Part shown: in pieces, positions 1 to 10,816 of the stretch
Position numbering within the stretch: the first letter of the stretch is position 1
Layout of the letters: each line of letters opens with the position of its first letter
DNA from: Nymphaea colorata
Lineage: Eukaryota > Streptophyta > Magnoliopsida > Nymphaeales > Nymphaeaceae
NCBI RefSeq assembly: GCF_008831285.2
Contig: NC_045142.1
Coordinates: forward strand, 11,980,716-12,044,715
Direction of reading: 5' to 3'
Length of the DNA: 64,000 bases
Translations under genes and position numbers: made by a program
The notes under the pieces: model-generated
Seen by the model: only the letters and a program-made list of their open reading frames with translations
Databases searched by the model: none
Told to the model about the DNA's origin: nothing

Positions 1-279
1 TCGACTCATTTAACAATTCGAGCATACATTAGAACTTGAGCTTGACTTGTTTATAAACGAGTTGGGTGCAAATCAAGTTTAAATGAGCAAGTTCCAGTTG
101 AGCTCGAGCTGGCTCGACTAGTAGTCGAGTTTTTACAACTTGAGCTTGACTCATTTAACAATTCGAGCATACATTAGAACTCGACCTTGACTTGTTTAGA
201 AATGAGTTGGGAGCGAATCAAGTTGAAATGAGCAAGATCGAGTTGAGCTCGAGCTGCCTCGACTAGTTGTGCAGCCTTA
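1..279. mobile_element. Right part of a TAGGGCTG-family hAT-like MITE
   Basis: The stretch is rich in TCGAGCTCGAG and CTTGACTTGTTT motifs and ends in GTGCAGCCTTA, a variant of the terminal repeat seen in the complete copy at 20,535-20,886. Its left end lies outside the window. Inside it, a segment of about 120 bp is repeated in tandem: the phrase CTCATTTAACAATTCGAGC occurs near 6 and again near 148. No coding potential. Confidence 0.6.
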
Positions 280-1825
280 GTTGGGTATATAGCAAGTGAG
301 CAGCTCGTCTTGAGTTCGATTCCTTGCAACAAGCATTGTCTTTGTTAAGCTGTGGGTGGTATTAAGTGGCTCAAATGACACGGGCTGTAATTGCTCCTTT
401 TCCCCTTGGTTTCCCATCGACTTGGAAACTTTGAATATTTAAAAGTTTCACATATATTGAGAAATTATAAAGCGCATAAAACACCAAAAATATCCGAATA
501 GATAGAATGAAAAATACAGAAACTGATTTTCGATGCTTTAGAAAAAAACGTGCTGGAGGATCAACTTTTTGGCTTTTACATCGGAAAAAATAAAATCTTG
601 GAAAATATAGTCATGTTCTAACAAGATTGGGCCTAGACAATTATCCTAAATACTTTCTTTTATTAATCCACTGATGCAGTGTAGTGTTGTTAGATGCGTG
701 CGCATCAATAGTTTAGTGAAGTTTCTAAAATTTCAAATGTAACAGGGTTAATAATATCAGTTACGCATTCTATAAAAAACCAATAAGACTTTTTATTTTT
801 CTATTTAAAATCAAATAACAATATTCAGAATTATATTTTTAATCATAGTCATAAATATTGTTTTAAACACCACGAACTTGAAAAAATCAGAAATAGATGC
901 AATAAATTTTTAAAAAATTTAGAAATTAGAAATAAATAAAATAAATGAGAAACTAATAAATCAACATCAAAACATAAATAGATAAGTAATAAATAAAATT
1001 AGAAAATAGAAACAAATGGTCTGACATTAAAAAATATAAAAAAGCTGTTTTTACTATTTTTCAGCTGACTTGTTCTTCACATTTTTAACATGATTTTGAG
1101 AAAAAAAACCATTTTTTGTGGTTATGCTTTTAATTAAATGAAAAATGAAAGGCGATAGAGGAAAGATGTTTATCGGTATGCTGTGTCCTGCACAAGTGCT
1201 CACACAACTGACAGGAGTTTTCCCATACCCTCATGACCTGCATAAACTAAAGTGGTCGTGCTTCAAAATCAAGTGCCTTTCATTTGTTTTATTTTAAATA
1301 TCTTAGCAACTTATGATACTTTCTGATTTTATGCAATTCAAAACATCACGAAACTTGTTTCAAATTTTTATACTTATGGTTGAACTTCAATGTAGAAGAA
1401 CACATGTTTTTGAGTTGTTCGGACTCTCAGGCGACTAGTTGGGACTGTTTGTCGAAACACTATATTATAGTTTTTCATTTATTTTTAAAGCAGATTCATA
1501 AAACAATAACAAACTGGTACCATTATCAAACAGACTTGGCGTATATTTATTTGCATGATAGAAATGTTTTACTACCTTAGAAGTTTGAGGAATCTTTTAT
1601 TTAAGACTCACATATTTAGGTGACATGTTAAACTCTGTTTTGAAACAAAAAAACATGGTCTTGTCTCTAGACAAATGTTTAAGGCGTGTTTGGTAACATT
1701 CGAAACTAGGTTTATGGAAAAACTCAACATTGACTAAAAACATCAAATTTTGATGTATAATCTAAACACTACCTCATACTTTTTTTTTTGTTTTAACTAA
1801 AGGACATAACATTCCATATACGGAA
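280..1825. other. AT-rich intergenic stretch, nothing supported
   Basis: No credible ORF. The phrase GAGTTCGATTCC near 310 resembles a polymerase III B box, but no convincing tRNA or SINE body surrounds it. The rest is AT-rich with short A runs. Confidence 0.6.
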
Positions 1826-1960
1826 TTCCAGAGGCGGAGCCACGTATGGGCATATGCCAGCCTTTCAATGTTTCTTTATTTTTATATTAACATTTTCAGA
1901 TATTTATTTTGTTATGTAAATAGTGCATTTTTACATATAAAAATTTGTGGATGAGTGCCT
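1826..1960. repeat. GGCGGAGCCA-type short element, left part
   Basis: It opens with CCAGAGGCGGAGCCACG and continues into AT-rich DNA, the arrangement of many small plant hAT-like MITEs. Related copies lie at about 57,140 and 57,467, and an inverted one near 16,155. Its right end could not be fixed. The following 600 bp is AT-rich with no supported feature. Confidence 0.35.
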
Positions 1961-2560
1961 CTCCAAATTTTATTTTTTATTTTTTTTTTATCCGCAAGTG
2001 CCTAACAGTTCCATTTGACAAAGTAAAACCTCTTAAATTGTGGCATTGCTATAAAGGCCTATGGTTGAGACTGAAGCCAAGAAAGCTCAACCCATTTCTG
2101 CTACTCAAGTTAAATTGGATGAGGATACAATTTGGTGTACCTCCCCAACTTCAAGTCCATATTTGATCATCTCAAATTTATTAATTGCCATGAGCTAAGG
2201 CACTTTCCATGTTATCTTGTTAACATAGGAAGGCATGTTCCTACTTTTTAATAGAAGGTCATTTTGATAATTTTATAAGGTAAAAAAATTTTGAGTTGTT
2301 TTCAGTCATAATGCGATGTTCCTTTTTTTTTTTTTTTTAATCTGCATGAAAAACCCCAAAGATATACCTTTACATATAGTTTTGTGTTGCTTTTAGATTT
2401 AGGTAGACCTACGATATCTCTTTCTAACTCAAGTCGCACTTGTCATCATTTGTAATCCATTTTAGAATGTGATAATAACTTTAGAATTCAAACCTTAGAT
2501 CCCTTAAATGTGAGCTGTCTTAGGGTTTGATTGGGACATGTAGGATTTTGGCATCATGAA

Positions 2561-3040
2561 TGGATCAGGCCTGAGCATCGGCTTAGCCGGGTAGGGCCCG
2601 ACAACTTGAACCTAAGCCTTAGCCCGATCCAGTTAAATAAAAAAAAAATATTTTTAATGAATCTTAATAAATAATATAAAATTATATTCATATTAATGAA
2701 AATAATATTAAAAATGAGTTATTGGGCCAAACTGGACCTAGTCCAGCCATCCCAAGTCCGCCTAGTGCATATTTTTTGAGCTTGAGTCGAAGGTCAAAAT
2801 GGATCAGGAGCATCAACTTAGCCAGGCCGGGCCTGATAACTTGAACGCAAGCCTTAGCCCGACCCAGTTAAATTAAAAAAAAAAATTTTTAGTATAAAAT
2901 AATACATATACATATAATTAATCATAATAAAAAGTATATAATTATATATGTATTAATAAAAATAATATTAAAAAAGAGATATCCGGCCGAACTGAACCTA
3001 ATCTGATTATCCCAAGTTGGCCCAATGCATATTTTTTAAG
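2561..3040. repeat. Two tandem units of about 239 bp
   Basis: Each unit opens with TGGATCAGG, carries a GGGCCxGGCCTGATAACTTGAAC-like head and an AT-rich core, and closes with CCCAAGT...GCATATTTTTT. The second unit starts 239 bp after the first. The GGGCC-rich ends recall the MITEs at 10,042 and 10,482, so these may be a tandem or nested pair of a related element. No coding content. Confidence 0.5.
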
Positions 3041-3519
3041 CCTGAGTTCAGTGTAGCCAAGTACCACGTACCATGGGGTTACCACCCGATGCAAGCCGTG
3101 AAATTCAAGACAAATATCTAAAGGGGTGGTACTTATTTTACATTAAATGGCAGCCAAAGTGTAAATAAGGATATAAAGTGTAAATAAACCGATTTACGCG
3201 GGAGTGGCGTCGGCAGTTGACTGTCGCTAAAAGGTGGCTGAGCAACCTAAAGGCGTGATCCTGAATTTTGCTCAAAACTAACGGCATTTACGTTTATCTC
3301 CATGAATAGGACACAGATTTCTGTTTTCCAAATTTTTAAAGTTAATTTAATTTTTTTAGATTTATTTAAATTCATAAACTCAGCAAATAGACGAAAATTA
3401 CAAGACTGGTTTATCTTATCTTCTATTTATCTTCAAGCAAGGCAGGGAGACAAATAATCTCCAACAAATTCTGAGCACATTAAATTCTTAATCATCTTCA
3501 TCCTCCGTTATTCTGTGCT

Positions 3520-3759
3520 GTTTCCCGTCTCTCTCTCTGTGTGTGTGTGTGCTTATCCCCCACCACAAGTGGATGTGATCTTGGCGGTCGGCCAGATGCA
3601 CGGTGGTCGGTCTACTCCTCGCTCTGCTCCCCACGCAACCGGTGGGGACGAAGCCGTGAGAGACCACCATCCTTCTTCGTCGCTCTTAACCCCCTTCTGC
3701 TCTGTCAAGATGCCCAATTCTTTCCCCCCGTTTTCCTCCTTTCTCCGGCCATCATCCCC
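3520..3759 (+). promoter_or_regulatory. Probable leader of the trihelix gene
   Basis: A pyrimidine-rich block with CTCTCTCTCTGTGTGTGTG sits about 220 bp before the chosen ATG. The coding frame stays open upstream of that ATG only through non-ATG codons, so this part is read as 5' untranslated sequence. No sharp TATA box was identified. Confidence 0.4.
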
Positions 3760-4581
3760 ATGGTGGCCTCCTCCTCCTCTTCTCCCCCACCGCCTCCTCC
3801 TCCCCGGCCGGTACGCCCCTCCCCTACCGGCCGAGAGGATTGCTGGAGCGAAGGCGCCACCTTAGCGCTCATCGAGGCCTGGGGCGATCGACACATTAAC
3901 CTCAGCCGCGGCAATCTCAAGCAGCAGAACTGGTTGGACGTTGCCGACCGCGTCAACGCCCGTTTCGGCGGTCTCCGCCACCGTAAAACGGACTCTCAGT
4001 GCAAGAACCGCATCGACACCCTCAAGAAGAAGTACAAGCTCGAGCGTGCCAAAGTCGTTGCATCCGGCGGCGTCTTCGTCTCTAGGTGGCCCTACTTCTC
4101 CCAGATCGACGACCTCGTCGGCCCCGGGAAGGGCCAAACTCCGGCCGGAGCCGGCGTTCGGACACTCCACGTTCCTGTCTTGCGATCGCCCCGCTCCGTC
4201 CCCTCTCCGAGGCCTGCGAACGGGGAAGAGCAAGACCTTGCGCGTAACCAGGTCGTCAATTCTGCGGCCAATTCCGGAGCATCTTCGAGGTCGAGGGATT
4301 CGACAAAGAGTTCCCCGGTTGCTGGTGGGGGTGGTGATGAAGACGATGGATCGGAGGGTGGATTGGGGAAGATGGGAGAGGTGGGTGCGGGGTTTAGGGA
4401 CTTGGCAAGGGCAATTATGGGGTTAAGTGAGGTATACGAGAAGATCGAGAGCTCCAAGCAGCAACAAATGGTGGATCTGGAAAAGCAGAGGATGGTGTTC
4501 GCTAAAGAATTGGAGTTCCAGAGGATGCAGATGCTCATGGAGGCCTATGTCGAGCTGGAGAAGATGAAACGACGATTTTGA
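3760..4581 (+). CDS. Trihelix (GT-factor) transcription factor, ASIL/SIP1-like
   Basis: Intronless gene for a 273-residue nuclear DNA-binding protein. After a Ser/Pro-rich start, residues 27-121 form a trihelix domain: DCWSEGATLALIEAW opens helix 1, NWLDVADRVN is helix 2, and SQCKNRIDTLKKKYKLE is helix 3, followed by the RWPYFSQIDDLVG closing motif typical of the ASIL/SIP1 clade. A Ser/Gly/Asp-rich linker follows. The last 60 residues (GLSEVYEKIESSKQQQ to EKMKRRF) look like an amphipathic coiled coil that would mediate dimerisation. I chose the ATG at 3,760 because it is the first ATG in frame, has a good context (CCCATGG) and leaves the domain whole. Family members bind GT-type promoter elements, and ASIL proteins repress embryo genes; the exact target here is unknown. 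The gene is GC-rich compared with its flanks. Confidence 0.88.
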   Translation: MVASSSSSPPPPPPPRPVRPSPTGREDCWSEGATLALIEAWGDRHINLSRGNLKQQNWLDVADRVNARFGGLRHRKTDSQCKNRIDTLKKKYKLERAKVVASGGVFVSRWPYFSQIDDLVGPGKGQTPAGAGVRTLHVPVLRSPRSVPSPRPANGEEQDLARNQVVNSAANSGASSRSRDSTKSSPVAGGGGDEDDGSEGGLGKMGEVGAGFRDLARAIMGLSEVYEKIESSKQQQMVDLEKQRMVFAKELEFQRMQMLMEAYVELEKMKRRF

Positions 4582-5176
4582 GCTTCTTGCTTGCCCTTCT
4601 TGATGTCCACCTTTTAGGCTTAGTTCAGGTGATTCTCCGAGGATCAAGATTACTCAAAACCCTTTTTTACCTTGTGCAGTAAGAATCTGTGGAATTTAAG
4701 CAATTGTAGTGCCAATTCAAACCCTTTTCGTGCCTACCCACTTGCCACTGTATCGTCTTGTCAAGGAATTTTTTTTCCCTATTATATGTTTAGTGTACCG
4801 AACCCTTTCTGTTTTTAGTGTTCTTCTAACACAATGCATGATACAGTTTGGATGAGTTATTGCAGAATGTATGAGCTTTTTGTTATTCATAAATCGGCAT
4901 GAGTGCCTTTCAGGATTAATTTAGTTGGAAATGAAAAGTAAAATGAACATGTGTGCAGAAGCTATAATATCTGCATAACATCATTACACTGGCCACTATG
5001 GTAAAAAAGTGTCACTGCGGTTGCAAATGCATCAGATCTGGCAAAAGGATTTTGCCATTTCAGGTATACGTGATCTCCAATTCCGACCTAACGTAAGGAC
5101 CCTGAAGAGGCAAAAGCTCCTCCCCCTTTCTCTGTGCCTCTGGGTTCCAGGGCTGCTTCGGGACATGGTTGGAGAG
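4582..5176. other. 3' flank of the trihelix gene
   Basis: AT-rich sequence that probably includes the 3' untranslated region of the gene ending at 4,581. No other feature is supported. Confidence 0.5.
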
Positions 5177-5310
5177 GAGGACACCCGTACATACCAGTTT
5201 TAAGGTCTGGTAAGTGGTAATAACGTAAACTGTAGGACATTTTGTAGAGGACACCCGTACATACCTGTTTTAAGGTCTGGTAATAACGTAAACTATAAGA
5301 CATTTTGTAG
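5177..5310. repeat. Tandem duplication, unit about 70 bp
   Basis: The phrase GGACACCCGTACATACC occurs at about 5,179 and again 70 bp later. Both copies continue through TTTTAAGGTCTGGTAA to GACATTTTGTAG. The second copy lacks 7 bp (GTAAGTG or equivalent). No coding meaning is apparent. Confidence 0.75.
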
Positions 5311-5703
5311 GTGGTGATGCTTGTCAAAAAAATGATTAGAATCATTAGATGCAGCTGTAGCATGTTCTATACCTTGTGATTCAGTTTCATCATTTTTGTC
5401 TTTTTTGGCTTGAATTGCCTAAAGTTTTTGTATAAAATTCTTCTATTTGTTAACTAAGACTTTTAAATGAACTAGTATCTCTACTAAGTTATCATCATAA
5501 GCTAGAAAATGACTTCAGGAGCTAGTGAATTTCATCATTGGTCTTCATGCTAGATAGAAACTCTGTTTTTTTTGCTTGTGTCCTTTTTCTAAAATGTGTG
5601 GCAAGTCTTCTTGACCAGCTTAAGTATGCATAATGATCTCGTACTCCTATAGATGGTCAACATTCTTCTCGCCCAAGTTTTGCATGTTAAGCCACTGTTT
5701 CAC

Positions 5704-5996
5704 TTACGTCTCTATGCTATTGAAGTTAAGCATGCCTGAGCAATATTTTGTCCCACATTTAGTTATAACATGATTCTGCGGTTTGTTCTTTTGGTTTTTC
5801 AAGCAAATATCCCTTAATTCAGTCATGTCAGGAAGATCAACATTGTGTAGAAAGAGGTTCCTACCTTTCTTGTTGGGACTAGCAAACTGATATTCCGCCA
5901 CAGACACCTGAGTCATGTGTTTCATCAAGAAGCGCTTAGACTCAACGACACTGACATGATCGGAGACTAAAGGAGCTGAACACGTAACCTGAATGA
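5704..5996 (-). pseudogene. Coding-like island of unknown identity
   Basis: On the minus strand an open frame runs from an acceptor-like GAATCATTCAG (just above 5,990) for about 75 codons. It reads VTCSAPLVSDHVSVVESKRF and continues through FLMKHMTQVSVAEYQF and RNLFLHNVDLPDMTELRD. The composition is protein-like and no start codon is needed if this is an internal exon. Possible donors lie after the MKHMTQ segment (CTCAG then GTGTCT) or after SPNKK (AAAG then GTAGGA). I do not recognise the family. It lies about 2.4 kb downstream, on the same strand, of the exon-like pieces at 8,440-11,530 and might belong to the same gene. Confidence 0.35.
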
Positions 5997-6000
5997 TTCA

Positions 6001-7365
6001 ATATTTCAGCAGAGTGGATCGTGCTATGCTAAAGGGCCTTTGGTGCACTAAGAGCTTGTATATTTCAGTAATGCCTACTGCAAGTGATGGGGCCCACACT
6101 TGATTGCAGAAAATGCATGGACGCTTAAGAACTGCATTCACTATGTTGTCTTGAGTCCATTAAAACCTTCTTTTCCATGCAAGTAGGTGGAACATGAAGC
6201 AATGAACGGGTTTAGAGCTCAACCCGTCAACTGCAAGGTGTTCCCAGAGAACGGTCTGTTCTCACGCAAAACCTTTTTCCTTTTTCCCTTTGTCTCCCTT
6301 TTCCTTCTGTCCTCTCAAGTCTCACCCCTGCAGCTTACCGTCAGCTTTTGCCTGTGTCTGCTTGTTCTTCCTTTGCTTCAACCTCCTCTCATTTCTTCCT
6401 GCTTCCACTGCCACTGCCCCCATTCATCATCTTATGCTCCTCATTCATTTTTCCTTCTTCCACCTCTGTGACTTCCCACAACCTCCTGACTGCATCTGGT
6501 TTTGTTTGCACTGCCGCAACTTCTTCCCTATTCTTCCTCTGTTCACCGTTGCAGCTCTCTTTCCCGCAGCCTGCTGCATGTGCTGTCTTGTTCTGCTGCA
6601 CGATCCCTCTTGTAGGCAAAGTGTTTGGTATGATTTAGATCTTATAAGTCGTATATAAACATCTTGATTGTTAGGGCTGTCTTTTGGTTGTGCAGATCAC
6701 ATTCGTGCAGATGTTATCTTTTCAGCATATAACCCTTGTGTATTTTAAGCTTGCTTGAAATATTTTTTTCTTTGCAAAGCACATATTTTGTAATATGACT
6801 CTTCTATGAAAGAGGACATATTTTGGTGGAATCCTTTTGCTTCAATAGTAATTGCAAATCAGAGCGCAGAAACAAAAATATCCTCTGAAATGTGTCTAAA
6901 ATGCTCACCAGCTTGGTTCAATTTTAACATGCTTGCTGTTCTAGCTTGCTTCTCAAATTGAAAGGCAGGTACAATCTGTTTGGCTTTGTCAGTTTGGCTT
7001 AGATGTACCAATCTAATCTATTGGCCTATTGTTCATGCCCTTAATAACCATCCTAACTTGGCCAAGGATATTGCAGATTCAAGAAGGTTGCAGAAACTCT
7101 GTCATAGCAGAAGATTTAGTATCAAGAAACACAAATAAATCGATGGTCAATAGCTTAAACCATGCTGGCCATGTTCTTTTCTTGTTTGATCTCATTCTGA
7201 GGCATGCTAGACCAAGTTAGGCAAATTTGACCGGGTTTGATGCCTTATGGACAATATGGCATTGATATACAACTATGTTGTTATGAACTAGTCTAGCAAG
7301 GTTAAGTACATATTCCCAACATTTTAGACTAGTTTGGAGTATTGTGAATAGGTTGATATAAGCAT
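6001..7365. other. Unassigned stretch with a pyrimidine-rich block
   Basis: From about 6,260 to 6,620 the plus strand is rich in CTT and TTC, which gives overlapping but uninformative open frames. The rest shows nothing supportable. Confidence 0.5.
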
Positions 7366-7455
7366 TCTAGCCGAGCTGGGCATGTGTGCACTTGGGTCGA
7401 CCCTTGAAGTACTGGCTCAACCTCAGCTCGAACTCAGGCCAACTAGCTCAAGTTG
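7366..7455. repeat. Short fragment of the GAGCTCGA repeat family
   Basis: A phrase with GGCTCAACCTCAGCTCGAAC and CAACTAGCTCAAG matches the interior of the TAGGGCTG-family elements. Both ends are missing. The following kilobase to 8,440 shows no supported feature apart from a doubled CGCAAGAGGTGATGAA near 7,940 and 7,970. Confidence 0.4.
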
Positions 7456-8440
7456 TTAAGAATCCTACTTGTAAGTGCCAGAACAATGCCAAACCAAGTG
7501 CAAGGCTTCTTTTGTTTGGTGAAACAAGTGAATAAGTGATAACATTGTTGTACATTTCAACTATTCATCTTTCAACTAATTTATGACACGTTGATGTTTC
7601 ACATGTGATTCATTTGTAATACTGACATGCTTCTAAACTTAAGTCTAGTATCAAGATCTTAACATCTTCTGTCTTGATAGCTTTAGCTTTCTTGACATGC
7701 AGCTTGTGATTGTGATGAAAGAATTAGCTTGGCGACTAGTAGTATGTGCTTACTGTTGCTATTCCTAGAGGCTCCTGGACATCATGAAGCCATGTTGGAA
7801 CAGCATATATGCATGTGAAGGTGATGGAGACATTAGAACTTTGTTCTCCTTCTTGGACGTTGCAGGGTGCATTTCAGATGGAAATGCTGATGTAGTTAAA
7901 TTCTGTCCATATGATTTATCGTCTCATGCAGAATAAACGTCGCAAGAGGTGATGAACCATCTCGACTCGCAAGAGGTGATGAAGGATGATTTGATGTCTA
8001 AGGATGAGAGGTAGATAGCGCTCTCAATTTGATGTGTGCATTAATAGGGTAAACTTATTCTACTCTCCGAACCTCGTGAAGGGGTCCTTCTCTCCTTTTC
8101 TCTATGAAATAGTTCCATGTATCTGGATTATCAAACGTCACTGAAAATAAATGATGCAATTTGTAGTGCGTGTTTGTTTGGTATTAGGAATGATGGAATG
8201 GTTCAAGCTTATGAAAAGTTCAATGTCTTCCCACCATCTCATGAGACAAACGTGAAAATGCTGAGTAATACTATACAATGTGAATATATTATCTGAAACC
8301 GGTGTACTCAAACTCGAGGCCCCACATCTAAATCAGAATGAATGAAATAGGATGCAGTCTGGACCTGTAACATATGAGACTAATACGTCCTGTCCAGAAA
8401 AAAGAAAGACTCAACAAGCCTTTGCCTGAAAATGAATCAG

Positions 8441-8760
8441 AGCTGGTCCATACTGATATTACATCTATTCAAGATACTGTTCTTGATATATTTTCAGACG
8501 GCAAACACTGTTTTAGTAGAGTAGAACTCAAATAAGAAGGTGTCATATCAGAAAAAAGATTAAAAACATACCTGACTAACCCATTCTCCATCAAGCTTAG
8601 AGCTGGTCCATACTGATATTACATCTATGCAAGATACTGTTCTTGATATATTTTCAGACGGCAAACACTGTTTTAGTAGAGTAGAACTCAAATAAGAAGG
8701 TGTCATATCAGAAAAAAGATTAAAAACATACCTGACTAACCCATTCTCCATCAAGCTTAC
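8441..8760 (-). repeat. 160 bp tandem duplication carrying an exon-like segment
   Basis: Two nearly identical 160 bp copies abut (8,441-8,600 and 8,601-8,760); I saw one substitution inside the unit. On the minus strand the unit holds an acceptor-like CTACTAAAACAG, an open stretch beginning CLPSENISRTVS, and a donor CAG followed by GTATGT. In the higher-coordinate copy the frame reads on to KLDGEWVSQ; in the other it meets a TGA. This is what duplication of an exon with its flanking intron would look like. The protein family is not recognised. Confidence 0.6.
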
Positions 8761-8849
8761 AAATAAGTATGGTTGCATTATCCCTCTAATGAATTCAGAT
8801 CGAGATTAGGAACTCATTTGATGGCTACAGGAAACTTTTCAAGAATATT

Positions 8850-9053
8850 TTACCGGGGAAATATATTCTTAGAATGAGGTGGAAGTGGTTTTCTTTTTTG
8901 TTCATTCCAAATCCAGCTTGTCTTTAATGGGATGGATAAACTTCGCCAGACAAAATCTCCTTGTGTAAAATCCTGCAAAAAGTTTACATGACCGTTGCCT
9001 CTCAAAAGGCATTTGCCACGACGGCTAAGCTTATGCCTGAACCCGTTTGCCAT
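8850..9053 (-). pseudogene. Weak coding-like stretch
   Basis: A 67-codon open frame on the minus strand. Inside it an acceptor-like CTTTTTGCAG precedes a second short open frame containing FCLAKFIHPIKDKL. It lies between the duplicated exon-like block and the MITE at 9,191, and could be a further exon of the same unidentified gene. No start or homology can be named. Confidence 0.2.
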
Positions 9054-9190
9054 CCAGCTTCAATTAATTGAGTGTAGCTTGACTTGGCAGGATTAAAATT
9101 TCTGAAAATGTTTTATGTTTTAAGTTAATTCCTATAGATGAACCTGCCAATCGACTGATTTACCAAGTGCAGCAAAGTTTGCTTTGTAAG

Positions 9191-9775
9191 TAGGGCTGTA
9201 CACGAGCCAAGTCCAGCTCGAGCTTGGCCAGCTTGACTCGACTCGGCTCATATATTGCTTGGCTCAAGATCCAGTTGTGCTATACAAATTCCAGCTTGAG
9301 CTCGACTCAATAGATTATTAGGTCCTGACTTAAGGTCGACTAGTTTAAGATCATTTACCAGTTCGTCATTTGACTTGATTTCTTTCATTGGTTTTAAGCT
9401 TGAAAATTAAAGAAAAAAAGATAACCTAGATCAGACGAGCTTACTCGAGTCTAATCGAACTTCACTCATTTACAAGCTGGAGCTTTTAATTAAGCTCAAG
9501 CTCTAACTCCTTTACAAACGAGTCTGAGCATGAGGAGCTTACTCGAGTCAAATCGAACTTGACTTGTTTATAACCTCGAGTTCAACTCCTTTACAAACGA
9601 GTCGAGCATGAGGAGCATACTCGAGTCTAATCGAACTTGACTTGTTTATAAGCTCGAGCTTTTAATTAAGCTTGAGCTCAACTCCTTTACAAACGAGTCG
9701 AGTATGAGTTGAGATTAATTGAACTCGAGTCAAGCTTGAATTGGCTCAAGTCGCTCAACCCATCGTACAACCCTA
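9191..9775. mobile_element. TAGGGCTG-family hAT-like MITE, 585 bp
   Basis: It begins TAGGGCTGTACACGAGCC and ends with TTGTACAACCCTA-like sequence, giving terminal inverted repeats. The interior consists of diverged GAGCTCGAGC and AACTTGACTTGTTTATAA phrases, with an internal unit of roughly 70-110 bp repeated near 9,480, 9,540 and 9,600. The flanking octamers (TTTGTAAG and CCTGCTAG) match only in part, so the target duplication has decayed. No transposase is encoded, so it is non-autonomous. Confidence 0.65.
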
Positions 9776-10041
9776 CCTGCTAGAAAGTAGAACTTCAAGA
9801 TTGAGAGAAACTCAAAACTTGTATCAGCAAAAATATTTTCTAGTAGTTTCTCAGTATATGCAAGATAAGATGCATACATCCTCTAAAACAACTGCAAATA
9901 GATACCCTATTGCAACAAAAAAAAAAGGATTCCTGTTATCCAAATGTGACAACTCTACATCTACAACTTACTATCTACTAGTACCATTGGAACACGCAAG
10001 GAGGTTGCATATAATCAGCTTCAGTCAACGAAGGTGATCTA

Positions 10042-10366
10042 TAAGTCTGGGCATTGGGCCAGGCCGCCGCCGGGTACCCGATACCCGGCCCGACTCGGGC
10101 CTAGGAAAAAGGGACCCGGCCCGATAATTTATCGGGCTGGTCTGGGTGGACCCGATAAGCCGGATTCGGGCCCGATAATTGGTTTTTAATTTTTTTATTA
10201 GTTTATATATATTTATAATATTTAATTAAAATTAATTATATGGATATATATTATTTTATATTAAAAATACGTTTTTAAATTTAATTGGGCCGGGCTCAAA
10301 CTCGGGTTTTTCGAGTTAGGCCGGGCCCGGTTTTTGGATGTTGGGCCGACCCGATGCCCAGGCTTA
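10042..10366. mobile_element. GGGCC-rich MITE with an exact 8 bp target duplication
   Basis: The 325 bp element starts TAAGTCTGGGCATTGGGCC and its right end, reversed, reads TAAGCCTGGGCATCGGGTC, so it has clear terminal inverted repeats. It is flanked by GTGATCTA at 10,034-10,041 and at 10,367-10,374. GC-rich ends surround an AT-rich core near 10,190-10,290. The 8 bp duplication is typical of hAT transposition. It sits inside an exon-like open frame on the minus strand. Confidence 0.88.
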
Positions 10367-10481
10367 GTGATCTACACTTGTTCGACTTCTTAGACACAAC
10401 ATCATCAATATTTAATGCCTTTGAGGCGACAAGCTTATGCTGCTTTCTTAGGATATCCAACTGACTTGTAGCAGTTCCTGT

Positions 10482-10816
10482 TAGACCAGGGTATCGGGCC
10501 AACCCGGCTCAATAAGAGTCGGGCTCGAGTCTGCCCGATGCCGAAACCCAAGTCAGGGCTTGGGCGTGGCCAAATTAAAATAAAAAATATTTTTAAATAT
10601 AAAATAATTTTTTGAGTATAAATATATTTTTAATAATAAAACATATATTATTATTAAATAAAAATAATAATAAAATTTACAAAAAAAAATAATCAGGGCA
10701 AATCGGGCTGACCTGATATATTATCGGGCCATCCCGGGCCAGCTTTTTTAGGCCCAAGCCCCGATCGGGCCGGGTACTAGGTACCCGTCGGGTACTCAGG
10801 CCATTGCCCAGGCTTA
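10482..10816. mobile_element. Second GGGCC-rich MITE with an exact 8 bp target duplication
   Basis: The 335 bp element starts TAGACCAGGGTATCGGGCC and its right end, reversed, reads TAAGCCTGGGCAATGGCC. It is flanked by GTTCCTGT at 10,474-10,481 and 10,817-10,824. It belongs to the same family as 10,042-10,366 and lies only about 115 bp away. The insertion site coincides with a possible splice acceptor of the minus-strand gene remnant. Confidence 0.86.

Noticed and set aside
291-410. Possible tRNA-derived SINE (GAGTTCGATTCC with an upstream TAGCAAGTGAG)
   Set aside because: Box spacing is too short and neither a tRNA-like fold nor a poly(A) or poly(T) tail is seen.
3541-3759. N-terminal extension of the trihelix protein from 3,541
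   Set aside because: It begins at GTG, translates a GT microsatellite, and has no ATG before 3,760.
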